The translations under genes and the position numbers were made by a program. From the NCBI GenBank assembly GCA_963978545.1, contig OZ021724.1, positions 31,142,433 to 31,206,432 on the forward strand: a stretch of DNA of 64,000 bases, in the 5' to 3' direction. Source of the stretch: Linyphia triangularis (taxonomy: Eukaryota > Arthropoda > Arachnida > Araneae > Linyphiidae). The notes below the pieces were generated by a model that ran no database searches, was not told the origin of the DNA, and saw nothing but the letters and a program-made list of their open reading frames with translations. Positions within the stretch are counted from its first letter, which is position 1, and each line of letters starts with the position of its first letter. This document shows positions 34,201-44,600 of the stretch, piece after piece.

Positions 34201-34513
34201 GCGACAACATTCTCAGGAATTCTACGATCTTTTCATCCAGTTTCTTATTTACGCTGGAAGTTTGCACCGCTCGTTGAAAGTCTTTGTAGTTTACACTGAA
34301 TAAGATCTGTTCAAACTTCTTAAACATTGGATTGATCATTTTCAGTTTTTCTAGGCCTGTGGTGCCGTAAGCAAAAATTATATCACGATCCAAGCCAGCA
34401 GCATCTCGGTGGTCAAACAAGAAAGATTTTCGTATTTTATCTTGGATAAGCAAGCTGGTTTGTGGCACCGCTAATTTCTTTAGCTGTCTCGCTAATGCCG
34501 TCTCTCCAGCCAT
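28214..34513 (-). CDS. HEATR1: HEAT repeat-containing protein 1 (UTP10/BAP28), single exon
   Basis: One uninterrupted frame of 2,099 codons runs from ATG (34,511-34,513, G at +4) to TGA. Length matches metazoan HEATR1 (about 2,100 residues). The N-terminus (LARQLKKLAVPQTS, AYGTTGLEKL, LSPYFLTRAAHEALEWLIYR, FHIHLYNAD) is the conserved UTP10 start. Residues about 215-330 correspond to the U3snoRNP10 region and about 1,790-1,930 to the BP28 C-terminal domain (VLKVSVVHFQGFF, LYLWA-like). Helical HEAT-type repeats fill the rest, ending in VVRFAAIQVIREV and VEHECQ. HEATR1 acts in the nucleolus in the t-UTP part of the small-subunit processome and is needed for pre-rRNA transcription and 18S processing. 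No signal peptide or membrane segment. Absence of introns in a 6.3 kb animal gene is unusual; no poly-A tract or flanking duplication shows that it is a retrocopy, and the intact frame argues for function. Confidence 0.95.
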   Translation of the reverse strand: MAGETALARQLKKLAVPQTSLLIQDKIRKSFLFDHRDAAGLDRDIIFAYGTTGLEKLKMINPMFKKFEQILFSVNYKDFQRAVQTSSVNKKLDEKIVEFLRMLSPYFLTRAAHEALEWLIYRFHIHLYNADALVESVLPHFNTSSFVRVVQLLNLDDPSNRWAWLLPVQKSGVHIEYSAIINHFIADGGFRKFVCDLAPNNLKVFKDGNGSDLRVVTFSMLTIYSALGKAGSVTDGMITFLLPYILKGLSSDRNEYISATYLIISRIMMNVKLSDELVNQLLIKVFENVKMDLMLEACELLLLTFQQQSIEKLPKDLFKLLLLQKTCLKQLVYLSENYEATLLSTALIRVSVANLFRQMDPKLMKKKSPKWKKKCKKLLKFCIKNIELVSLDEKTIAVYFNAVLTNYSKFQKKSEVKNLTLKKTAIKLLKGLENKYSENFDKAIDSFFKKKKVDNKKHLRDLINESVCSLKNKIIQDKQTTLVLGINHSHHKVRMTSVKYLLEQAASEKVSDIKFVESSLSERLLDDSCDVVEQVLSSPKILLRYLDRKEILLRFEFILKKKVNHSSPWYSVQMTCLDILCDNFAKEEDLAYELFVTLLPFIFPIQKTTAPGFLRILKSQLGNILPVIQVLSIAHEVEFNGESDNDEKQLVQLNNTVIMSLRKYIEELTDSSKSAFLSFIMEKSLASNYPPLLTMYVFASTHAIISEGHLDGKLTWIENLLSFFNTFPRPDVSIDEFNSNLAEETVMQRCVRLLWRNHFPGVIIFNEFNKIVTLTKLECPVLNSNAWLVKCDPLHHKAFKILTLIFEFCVQHISQSELLNSKSIFVKNLKSLFMIFIESQFQSPEYLFGFLSLLWSDMFGDVSVLLQVQALKTAKDSMDPSNNFDWYFENDVIFHSLLKAISSPHPEVQKESLNLLESLLHYCSKEANAKCALKSLAEAVCENREEINTDHTQFYVLLNNWLEPSFELYGSRDSARNSVLKNKRSVLDSLIKLLLKENTPNSMKNHLLLCFQRADSVNILSALIPLINNSLHHFESNKDSTDEVFFASLGLLLKKFTTKTASCLLDECAAAETLFRCLRFVEQANDIKIIRQILPILTRQFFTSIPSANVQKKILDILLNAYLISNTEVNSEIKKVLGKLSIFAYLILKDFQDKETPTQIATLREVKKSRTKEISDEDSNVFENRPWKKITVLLEMIQNKSKLDNCKLLIPELFNLLNKTFNFNQESSVEYLRQLILSSVYNCCQLLGTDCLEQSQFKVEFIVQCIRDTKNPKTHYQSLLLLNLAATMFPDYVLYNVMSLFTFMGNNLIRQDNSYSFQVISQTIETIVPALLKASRHRNESDAISEVAAFIRVFVSSLSDIPRHRQLPLFTKLITTLDPSQYLWVSLGQICDHYASVFPDMTSQDIDEWKFSPTLDFAVNLHKQFSPEVQIDTCINLLNFISMLPDFKDSSGVAAAQNIAEPFNVSSHSDQQLQVYKYNVLSYINVWLSSRAFVSQVSELHPAALNKLEEKYEVLLEKVLNYLQHQQSLKTDNRNRHGLLPLLIDLIGHVNSLLPCNLFIRVVQRLLKNSDPVIQKKAIELLSCKLEQQGHLFKVEENQSCLLKLLRPLLKVFQNYDNELDSSVINQQTALYALHLLTKVVGSEYSAKFHKVLNITIQILKDNSNEELTVNALLCLAQLCSSMNVQVLPQLNTFMPIIVNFMTNKNILDMSDCLILGVVAALTSLVENLGVFLSSYMPSLVTSICKLASKYHDLNKKVVQEKLLAFQIMLAKDIDLRILLTAVEDSYSQIYVKDPDAVIPLMKMLEEKLSSCSYTDIEACSSQLQQFFITLLDFRNHQCHKFTSALKSIGPIELSIFTALRTFVLKVSVVHFQGFFKKMYLWATATETKLPQRLFTFYGLTKELSRSLKNLFVVVAKTFLKHAASELDNNNTSKNEIVELANQPQHLNNIMDTLDTCFVNDDGHLLDKDSFETLLQPLVDQLENVGNDEEVYQDRVSQHLSSCLAHFMNAVSDNALWKKLNYQILLKTRHDLPVVRFAAIQVIREVVTVMGDSYLVLLAESIPFLAEVMEDESVEVEHECQLVIAEMEKILGEPIKKYF

Positions 34514-36000
34514 CTCAACAATTAATTGTATATTTAGTTTAAATTATATGGCAGAAATGGGTTGATCAAAACTTATTTTACACGCGTGTTTTCATCGGTC
34601 ACGTCTTGGTTGGTGGATTGATTGCAGTTAAAAACAAAGTCTGTGGTTACAGTTTTATAACTGCAAAAGCAGATACAAGTTTGTTTTTTTTTCCTTTTTC
34701 ATAATTAAAAATTATATATTTTATAAGATATTTCTAATATATATGAATATTTCCAGAATACAATGGAATTTTAAGGTGCCTTAGCCTCCATTGTAATATT
34801 TTTGGTGTATTTTCTGAACAAAGCATTCTTAGGAAAAACAGAGCTCTAGATGACGTCAGAGCCTACTGAATTTAAGTAATGGCGACATGATAACTTTAAA
34901 GGGTACTTCTTTCATAGAAACTTTAATTACAAACTAAATAATAGATTTCATTTTTAATTTTTACTTATGTAAATACACAACAGATTTTCGTTAAAAAATA
35001 TACAGATAGTCTCTTCAAATTATTTGAAAGAAATTAAAAACTAATGAATCATTAAGAATTTCTGTAAACATTGATTTACATCTGTTCCACTTTTTCTTAA
35101 ATATGAACTCTTGTGTCTTTCAACGGGTCCACAGCAGAATGGGGCACATAGCTAATTATTAATAACAATGCTTTTATTATAAGCAAATAGCTGTTATTAA
35201 AAGTAAAAATGTCTCGCCATGAGCTATCGAGCACCTATCCGTCGAACCATGGGCGCCGGTAGATTTTGTGGTGCAGACAGGGCCTCAACTGGGATGGTGG
35301 GGGAAAAGGGCATATGCTCTAGGCGCAGAGCTTGGGACATGCCAAGATGATGAAACAAAAACTGTCGTTGCTTGATTCTAAGGTAATTATCACAATGAAT
35401 TCGATTCTCCTACCGTACAAAATTGCTTTACAACTCTCGCACTCGCCTCCCCCCCCCCCCCTATGTTTTTTGTTTATTTACAATTTACAAAAAAAAAATC
35501 TACATTTTTTTTTTTTTTTTTAATAAGTTCACTCAACAAACATAATTCGACCTTCATCTAATTTCCAAAGAAAAGGCCTACTTTTGGATTTAGGTTTTTT
35601 TATAGCGTTCTGCCTTCCCATTCAAACGGACGTTGGAAGACTGAAAAAGCATTCAAACCTCCACCTCCTTGACATTGAAGACATCTTCACGACACTTTAA
35701 ATCACATCCCTTTCTGCTAAAAGTATCCTCTGGGATCGAATTATAAATAAATATTCTTCCCGCCCCCTAGGACCTCTGATACCCGATCCCTTCTTCCGTC
35801 GGGTGGGAGGAAGAGATTTTGATCCTTACATGCGTAATGTCCAACGGCCAACCATTGAGAAAAATAGAATAATGAGAAGTTGACTATTTTGGTTACCTTC
35901 GGAAATGGAGAAATCCCGAATTATTATAATATTTTTTTTTTTTATTTGCATTTTAAGTTTTCCTGTCAGATTTTTACGGGAAAACGGACCTTTTTTTTGC
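34514..36000. other. upstream region of HEATR1 and spacer
   Basis: The HEATR1 promoter should lie just above 34,513, but no TATA or initiator stands out. From about 35,249 a repeat-like GGGCGCCGGTAGATTTTGTGG occurs; a related GAGCGCCGACAGGATTATTTG is at about 48,857. A C run (about 35,450-35,461) and a T run (about 35,506-35,521) follow. No gene is seen. Confidence 0.4.
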
Positions 36001-36010
36001 GATTCCATTG

Positions 36011-36049
36011 TGACGTCATCGCTTCCAAAATATCTCCATTGGTCACGTG
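36011..36049 (+). promoter_or_regulatory. promoter-like cluster: CRE, CCAAT, E-box
   Basis: A palindromic CRE (TGACGTCA, 36,011-36,018), an inverted CCAAT box (ATTGG, 36,038-36,042) and an E-box (CACGTG, 36,044-36,049) lie within 40 bp, about 100 bp before the THAP fragment. It may be the promoter of the former gene. A second TGACGTCA occurs near 36,997. Confidence 0.35.
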
Positions 36050-36171
36050 GTGGTTGAGGCTGTTAACGTTGTTATCATGGAAATTTCAAATATTTGTCTT
36101 CTCGTCATTTCGTTTTGAGATTATTTGATTGATTGACTTTTTCTTAAAATGTCGAACATTTTCTACAATAT

Positions 36172-36429
36172 TGTATCGTGCCAATGTGCAAAAGCACAAC
36201 CATAACAACTCCTGACAAAATTTTCATTTACTTACTACGGAATGAAAATACTCAAAAAAAGTGGTGCCAAGCAATGAAGAATATGCCACTGTCGACAATG
36301 ACTGCACTTTATGTTTGTGAAGATCATTTTGAAGAAAGTTACATTTATGATAATTTTTATATTAGGAAAATTAAAGAATGTTCGCCTTTTATGTTTAAAA
36401 CAAGCTATATGTTAGGAAAGCTATTCTAA
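36172..36429 (+). pseudogene. THAP zinc-finger domain relic
   Basis: The frame reads CIVPMC (36,172-36,189), then KKWCQAM and ALYVCEDHF. This is the C-x4-C ... C-x2-H metal-binding layout of THAP domains, with the conserved W and HF. THAP domains bind DNA and occur in P-element transposases and host regulators. There is no in-frame ATG: an in-frame TAA lies just upstream, and the only nearby ATG (36,150) is in another frame, so a frameshift has separated start and finger. The frame stops at TAA shortly after the finger, before the usual AVPTIF-like end. No transposase domain follows. Confidence 0.65.
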
Positions 36430-36472
36430 ATTTTTGTAAACATCAAGTGCAAAGTAATGGGTTAAAATTCAA

Positions 36473-36606
36473 AGTCCGGTACGGATTCTGCACCAAGAAT
36501 TGTTTACATGAAACCACGCCAAATTATGTTAACTTGTCATTAAAAAAAATGGTGGAGCAGCCATTTTTGGCAAAAATCACCTTGGCCGCAGAATCCGTAC
36601 AGGACT
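36473..36606. repeat. 19-bp inverted repeat hairpin
   Basis: AGTCCGGTACGGATTCTGC (36,473-36,491) is mirrored by 36,588-36,606 with one mismatch, 96 nt apart. Function unknown; it lies just after the THAP relic. Confidence 0.7.
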
Positions 36607-36639
36607 TGGATATTGACAACGGCCCCCTTTAACGAAAAA

Positions 36640-38385
36640 ATACCGATATTTTCCCACCAAACTTTTTATTCCAAGTACAGCAAAACCATTCAAGTTAATT
36701 AAAGCAGGGAATCTTACCTATTGGCTTTTACGCCACGGGTTTCCACTGTTACAAAATCCATATTCTTGCTGAAATAGACAGCCATCATTGTCGAGTCAGT
36801 TTTTGACAAATTGTCCGATTGGCCTCTTACAAAACCAGGTTTCATTTTTGCAATTAAATAAAAAGCAAATACTTACAAAATAGGCGACCAAAAATATTTG
36901 AGAGACGGCAACTACTAAGTAGAAACCACTGAGTATATAGCTGACACTTTGTGGTAGAAACCTCACCATAGCAAACGGAGCGAAGGGATTATGTCACCGA
37001 ACCTCTTGACGTCATACTCAAAATCGGCCCGTTTGGAGCGGATCGCAATTTGAAGGTTTTTTGCGCATTTTCTTTTCTTAATATTTAAATAACTAATTTT
37101 TTTAAAGAACTTTTATTTGGATATTTAGAATCAGAAAGAAATTCTTTATAAATTTAAATCAATTTCATTTGTTTTTAAAAAATGCAGGAATTGTCCAAAT
37201 TCGTCCAGCTCTAGCTCGTGCTTCGGATTGTAAATAAGCGTCATATTTGAATTCAGATTAATAATCCTTCTTTGCAACACCATAGTGGAAAGGTATGCAA
37301 TTTTTTTACATGAAATAGACTTATAAACAATTTTGTAAAAAGTATTTTCTGCGTAAAATAGCAGTACAGTTGCAGAATTAGTTATTTAAAAAAAAATTAT
37401 CGCTTTCAAATTTAACGAATTAATTGCGAAATTAAACGGATGAATAAACAAAATAAATTTGTATGTTTTTACGATAGTTGGATAAGTTTTGTACAAATAC
37501 TTTCCTGGACATGCTTTTAAATTCCTTTTTTTTATTATTGCAGCAGTAGTGCAAGAAATATCGCACTTTATAAGTAATTATAATGTCTACGGCATATATA
37601 CACAATTTTTAGAGAAGGCTAAGATTACTCTAATTTGATACTAATCCTATTTTTCCAAAACATATGTTTATATGAAACTTATTATTCTTGCTCAAAAGTT
37701 TCATGAAAGAAGTAAAAGGATATTGCAACTCAAACAGAAATTCTTAAAAAATTTAAAATACAATGATCCTCCTCTGCAATAATCTCTCTCTTCCAGGTAG
37801 GTATAAAAGAAAAACAGGAACAAAATATTTAAAAATATTCGATGATAGGTTTATGTATTTTAATTAATCCATTCTAAGTTTATTATTGTTTTGCATATCG
37901 TATTTTAATTGTTTTTAGTTAAATTTTCATTGTTTTAAATTTTCTTCGAATTGTTTAATTACATCTACAAAATAAGTGTGATTAAATATAATGTGCTTAG
38001 GTTATGAGCATATATGTTATGGCCCAATATTGAACTCGACTTTCATCTTTTAAATCCTCTTTGAATATCGGTAGTGTCGCCTCGATTGCAGATTAGATTC
38101 AGCAAGAAGATCACAAATAGAAGAAATCAAAAAGTACGCATACACTGTGATAGGCTTCTATTTTGTGCCTGCCGAGGTATACGTTTGAGTGGTCGTATAG
38201 AGTCAATAGAGACATTCGAAACTGGACTTTCTTTTGTAATAACTGTTCAATATTTATATTGTGTTTGTTTCTGTTGCCTTATTAAAAATATTACTTATAA
38301 TTATTAGTAGAACATTATCTTTGAAAAGCAATTTCTCCCTTCATACTTTAGATTACTCGAGTAGCAATGGATTATCCAGTAAAAC
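36640..38385. other. AT-rich non-coding stretch
   Basis: No gene is supported. A few GC-richer patches (about 36,960-37,060) may be repeat remnants linked to the THAP relic. Confidence 0.35.
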
Positions 38386-38637
38386 TGTTGGACTTGTAAT
38401 AATTATTATTTAGACTAATATTTTAAGATGAAAACGGTTCTTTATTTTGAAGATTAATAAAGATGGAATTATGACAAAAGATGGAATTATGAAAAAAGAT
38501 GGAATTATGATACTTTTTGATTTACAATCATAAGAACAAGTGAACACAGTTGAGTTGTACAGTAGCTGTAAGACAGAATAATAGGTAGTGGCTTAACAAT
38601 AGAATAAAATGAAATATTGAATTAAAATATTCTAACA
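38386..38637 (-). repeat. copia A 3' LTR
   Basis: It runs TG...CA on the plus strand (TGTTGGACTTGTAAT to ATATTCTAACA), 252 bp. It matches the LTR pieces at 60,943-61,116 and 62,665-62,676. It contains three tandem copies of AAGATGGAATTATGA (about 38,461-38,512), absent from the other LTR. Confidence 0.8.
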
Positions 38638-38663
38638 CTTCCCCTCAATATTTCTATCCCACC

Positions 38664-40438
38664 AACCCCATTCCTTGTGAACATTTAGCAATCTTAACTG
38701 CTTCAAGGGGATTCGTCAATAAATCAGCTTTCATGACATCAGTTGGGCAGTATAATACCGACAGAAAATTATAAGTTGTTCACGAGCAAAATGATACTTA
38801 ATGTCGATGTGTATGGTGCGCTGACTAAATCTTTCACCCGCAAGCATTTTGAAGCATCTCTGATTGTTTACGAATATGGTTATAGGACTTTAGCTGTTTT
38901 ATGAAAGTCACTCAATAATCTGTTTAACCATATAGCTTCTTGTGCTGATTCAGCAAGAGCTACATATTCAGCTTCCGCGTTCGATAAAGAAACTGATGGC
39001 TGTATCTTGCTTGACCAGCATATTGTCCCTCCATATACTTGGAACAAATATCCACTCTGTGATCTTCTTCTTTCAGATTCTGCACAAATGGCATCCACAA
39101 ACCCTTCCAAAATGCTAGCTTCACTGTGTAGATGTGAACCTAACTTTAGGCTTTTCTGCACTGTAGTTTTCAAGTATCGAAATACTCGTTTAACTTCTGT
39201 CCAGTCACTTTAAGTTGGTCTGCTAATTTTACTAGCTAGAATTGATGTACTAACTGATATGTCTGGTCTTGTGTTAGTCTAAATGTAAAGTAGGGATCCT
39301 ATAGCTGCTCGATAGACTGTATTTGTTTCCAATTGATCTTCAACTTTATTTCTCTTTAAGTATCCTAGCTCCAGAGGTATTCTTGATGGTTTCGAATTCT
39401 CTCGCCCAAACTCCTTTATTTTTCGATTGATGTAGTTTGTTTGATGCGCATAGAAAAGTTCTTCATCATCTCGATCAATTTGCAAACCCAAATAAAAATT
39501 TTAATGTCCCAGGTTCTTCCCTTAGGTTTAAACTTTCTTCGCTAGCTGCAATCATACCGTCTTCATACACAAGAATATAGGTTCAGGCTCTATTTGAATG
39601 TTCCGAATATAGACATGGGTCTGTGTTACTCTGCTTGAAGCTCATTTTCATGAAACTGTCATGGAGTTTCTTATTCCATTCACTTGCACCCTGTTTCAAA
39701 CCATATAAATTCTTCTGAAGTTTACAAGCAAGATGTTGCTTTCCTGGTTCTTCATATCTTTTTGGCTGTTTCATGTACACATCATGATGTAGATCACCAT
39801 TTAAGTATGTTGTCTGAATGTCATAGTGATTAACTTCCATTTTTCTTTTTCCTACAACTAACAAAGTTACAGCTAACAAAGTTCGAAATGTAGTCTGGCG
39901 TACAACAGGTGCGAAAACTTTTATATAAATTCTTCACCAGAAAATCCCTGCGCAATCAATTTGACCTTAAATCTGTCTACATGTCCGTTTCCATCAACTT
40001 TTTTCTTGAAAACCAACTTGCTGCCCATTACTTCTTTATTTGATGGAAGTTCTGTTAATTCCCAAGTTCTGCTTTCCTTCAGTGAATTTATTTCTTCTTG
40101 CATTCCATTACTTCAAGATTCAGCATCTTTAGACTTGATAGCTGCTTCATATGTTTTTGGTTTTTCTTCTTGAGTTTCCCCTTTCTAAGCTATTGGGATT
40201 ATTTCTATTAATCTTTGAGGTGCTTTTCTAACTCGATTTGATCATTTGAGCATATTGGTTTCTTCATTTCTTTCTTCATCTGTTTCCTTAAAATCAAAAT
40301 ATGCCGAAGAATTCGCCTCCCCCTCAAGTTCGAATTGACATGGTTCTTCTTCAGCTAAGTTTCCTGGTATAGTTTCTCTTTGATTTTCAGATTCGAAATC
40401 GTCTACAAACTTCACGTTTACTGATGGTAATCTTGTTG
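38664..40438 (-). pseudogene. copia A reverse transcriptase and RNase H, broken
   Basis: Minus-strand pieces read, in order: the RT start (SKLVFKKKVDGNGHVDRFK, about 39,921-40,103), RT core (YDIQTTYLNGDLHHDVYMKQ and LYGLKQGASEWNKK, 39,583-39,879), RT end (39,279-39,491) and RNase H (AICAESERRRSQSG, SLSNAEAEYVALAES, 38,880-39,173). Stops and frameshifts separate them. The catalytic YVDD box is degraded to YEDG near 39,560, so it is inactive. The frame at the 5' side is cut at 40,438 by hAT-2 and resumes at 49,948. Confidence 0.85.
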
Positions 40439-40708
40439 GTCTTTTTCAGGGACGACGCGAACGCGGGGCGTAGGGGGCGTCTCGCCCCCCTCCCCCAAAG
40501 TTTTAAAAAGTTGAACAGTCGGCAAATTTTCGAAATTTTAATGTGCCCTTTTTTAAAGTTGATCCACAATAAAATCGAATTGAATAAAAAAATATTTAAA
40601 AAAAAAAAAATCGAACGGAAATATTAAGAATACCGACCCGAGTTTCACGAATCGGCATTTTTACACTAGAAGTCTATAAGGGAGTCGGTGTCTTTTCCAC
40701 TGCATAGA

Positions 40709-40938
40709 TGTGGAGATAGGGGGCGCACCACTAGAGAACCCCTTGTGGCGACTCCTAGCGGCAGAGGGAGGTATTCCTCATTCTGATTAGAGAGACAGAT
40801 CACTGAACATTCTCGATGTGAATATACGTAAGAAAGGCGCTTATGCCTAATGTAGTATGAGATAAGAGGCAATAAGGATTCATTAAAGCTGGATTCTACA
40901 CTCAGCAAGTGTCCCTTCTCTGATCGTCTACTCCCACA
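40709..40938 (+). repeat. gypsy 5' LTR
   Basis: TG...CA ends, 230 bp, followed at once by the tRNA-Pro-like primer site. Indistinguishable by eye from the LTR at 46,268-46,497. Confidence 0.93.
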
Positions 40939-41134
40939 TGGGGGCTCGGCATCATGAACTGAGTAGGCGTCAGAACGTTACGTTAAGAACCAAACGGCAG
41001 AACGTGTAAGGGCAAACCAGAAGTACGAGATACGAGTACAAATGAAACCGAACAGCACCGTAGTCACCCAGCAGTGAAGCGGAGATCGGAGTGTAAGGCG
41101 TCGTATCACCTAGCAGTGTAAACGATAAAACAGC

Positions 41135-41510
41135 ACAGTGACCGGAAAGGGAAATCTCGTCTCACCGGAAAGCGAAACTACCACGTCGGAAAAGCGAAGT
41201 CAGCGCCGACGAAAAGGATTGCCTAGCGGAAACAACAAGCATTGGAACACCGCTAACGAAGCCAAGAAACTTCGTGTCGAATAAAAGAAGTCGATATCAC
41301 TGAGAAGTGAACCAGCTAGCACAGTGACCGGAAAGTGAAATCACGTCTCATCGGAAAGCGAAACCACCACGTCGGAAAAGCGAAGTCAGCGCCGACGAAG
41401 AGGATTGTTTAGCGGAAACAACAAGCATTGGAACACCGCCGTCGAAGCCAAGAAACTTCGTGTCAAATACAAGAGGTCAACATCATTAAGGAGGGGACCA
41501 GCAAGCACTG
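41135..41510 (+). repeat. tandem duplication in the gypsy leader, period 186 bp
   Basis: ACAGTGACCGGAAAG at 41,135 recurs at 41,321. The shared unit includes CGTCGGAAAAGCGAAGTCAG and CAACAAGCATTGGAACACCG. It lies between the primer site and the gag start, where packaging or translation signals would be. Copies differ by several substitutions. Confidence 0.85.
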
Positions 41511-41602
41511 GAAGACCATAACGAAACATAGGCACTGACTGTCACAAGTCGAGGTAACAAGTCAACAGAAAAACTGTGAGTACAATTTTCGATTATACTA
41601 AC

Positions 41603-44600
41603 ATGGCGTTTCTTGCCAGAGCACAAAAGAATGACTTACTCGCTTTAATAGATGAACTGGGATTGGAACAACCCATTAACCCAAAAATCGCTCAATTATG
41701 TAAATTAATAACAGAACACGCCGATTATGATGAAAACTTTGTTAAAAATATGTTAAACACAATTGTAAATGACCGTGAAAATGAAGAATCATTAGCAAAA
41801 GATAGGGAAGCGAAAGAGTTTGAATTAGCAAAAGATAGGGAAGCGAAAGAGTTTGAATTAGTAAAAGATAGGGAAGCGAAAGAATTCGAGTTAGCGAAAC
41901 TGCGCATAGAAGCAGAAGTTCGCCAACTTGGCGCTACTGTAACAAACGCACGGGAAAACGAAGTAAGCAGAAGCCCAAATATATTACAGTATATGAAACC
42001 GTTTGACGGTAGTGACATAAGCATCTACTTGACACTATTTGAGAGACAAATTAGTCGTCTAGAAATATCGAAAGATACTTGGGTAAATTATTTAATTACA
42101 TTGCTTCCACTTGACATAGCAAGCTTAATAACACGTGAGCCGGAAACACTAGCGAATAATTACGACCACATTAAGAGCATTTTGCTGAGACGATACCGAC
42201 TTAGCCCAGAACAGTTCAGAATACAATTCTCCTTCCATAAAAAAGAACAATGTCAGACATGGAGAGACTTTGCTTTTGAACTAAACAATTATCTAACCGA
42301 ATGGTTGAGCGGACTTGATGTCACAACATTTGAAGAGTTAAAAGAATTAATGCTAGTTGATCAAATAAAAAGAAAATTACCCAAAGAAATTCGAGAACAC
42401 TTCATTGACGAACTTCCGAAAATAAAAAATAGAGAAATCTTGGTCAACAAACTCGATGACTTTGATTCAACTAGAAATAATTTTAAAAAGAATACGGTAT
42501 TTCGCGAAAATAAATATGAAGAAAAAAACAAAAAGCACTGGCAGTCTAGAGAAAATATGCTGGAACGTCCATTCGTTCGTGCTCAAACCAGTACTAACCA
42601 CTTGTATAAAGAAAGAAATAATGGTACTTTAAATAGTAGAGAGTGGCCTAATAAGTCTAACCAGTTTGAAGTTAAAAATCAAGGTATTAAATGCTTTAAT
42701 TGTAATGAAATAGGCCACCGCCAGGCCAGCTGTCCAAAAAAGAAGGCAAATAGAGCTGTAATTAGTAATTATCCTAATTATAAAAGTAATGTGTATCCCG
42801 AAAATGAAAGCAATAATAATCCAATTGATAAAATTAATAGTTACACTGACAATAAAAGCACCACAAAGGTAATAATATTCAATCATGAAATAGTTGCTCT
42901 GAATGATACAGGGAGCCAAGTCACCTTCATTTCTGAGGACTTGTATATAAAAATAGGATCACCCCAATTAATGACAAATGACATATTACTAAAAGGGTTA
43001 GGTAATATAGAAATACAACCATTAGGATATTTCCATACTGACATTAAAATCGACACTCATTCAGTCAATGCAAAAATATACGTCATCAAAGACCACACAA
43101 ATGAGTTAATAATTGGAATGGACGTTATAGGAAAATTCGAAAACCCATCCTTTTACAGACAGCTCCGAGAGGATCCACGTGTTTTTTATTTACAAGTTAT
43201 CAGGCGCCAGTCTGGCGAGGCCAAAAGAGAAAATGAAGGCGAAGCACTCCGCAAGATGTCAATCAAATCTATCCTGACAGTTGAGAAGAAGATCGACAGC
43301 CGCGGCAGCCAATCAGGAAACAGAGCAGAGGAGAAATTTGTAGCTCCGCCTTCCGAATGCAGAAGCGCTAGTCATCTTACTGGTGTGACCCGAGAAAGAT
43401 TAGACCTTGACGGCGAAAAGAAGAGAGAAAATCCCGTACCAGTGGCGAAATCATTTGGCTTGGTAATACCAGACGGAACAACTGGCGAACAGCGCAGAAT
43501 TGCGGCATGTTTATTTGCAGAGTTACCGAACTTGAGAGATTGCGACGAGCTTGAAGTAACGCATATACAGAACACTGAAATCAAAGACGAATTAACTAGT
43601 TTGGTGAATAATTATAAACCGAATAAGATAAAGGATACCAATCAGAGTATGAAGATTATTTTAACAGACGAGTCTCCCATTTATGTTCGTAGCCGTAGAA
43701 TTCCGTTGAGTGAACAGAAAATAATCGACGCCCAAATTGAAGATTGGTTAAAAAAGGGAATAATTAAAGAGAGTGTATCAGATTTTGCTGCACCCATAGT
43801 ACTCACGAAGAAACGCAATAACGAACATCGTCTCTGTTTGGACTACAGGAAGTTAAATAAACGTATTGTCAAGGACTGTTTCCCGTTGCCTGTGATTGAA
43901 GACGTGATCGACAAACTGCAAGATGCAAAAGTATATTCCTGCCTTGACTTGAAGAGTGGGTATCATCATGTGAGAATTGATCCGGACAGCACAAAATATA
44001 CAGCTTTCAATACTTGTAATGGTCATTTCGAATTTTTGCGTTGTCCATTTGGATTGTCTGTGTCTTCTCCAGTATTTCAACGTTACATAAACACGGTCTT
44101 TAAAGAACTATTACGGGACTCAACAGTAATAATATATTGTGATGATATTATAATTCCTAGTGCTACAGAGGAGGGAAATCTAGAAAAGTTAAAAAGAGTA
44201 TTTAAAGTGGCATCAGAGTACGGCTTGGATATCAACTTCAAAAAATGTCAATTCCTGAAGCGCAAGATTGAATTTTTAGGCCATGTGATAGAAAATGGGA
44301 CAGTCAAACCATCCCCATATAAGACAAAAGCATTGCAAAACTTTCCAGAACCAAAGAATGAAAGACAGGTTCAAAGTTTTCTAGGTCTCGCAGGATATTT
44401 TCGAAAATTCATTCATCAATACGCCATAATAGCCAGACCACTAAGTGATATTCTACGTGACAATGTTAAATTTCAATTTGGACCGCAACAGAGAGAAGCG
44501 TTCAATAAACTTAAACAGTTATTATCAGAAGAGCCAGTCCTGCATATCTTCAAACAGGGAGTAGAAACAGAGCTACATACGGATGCAAGCAGTCAGGGTT

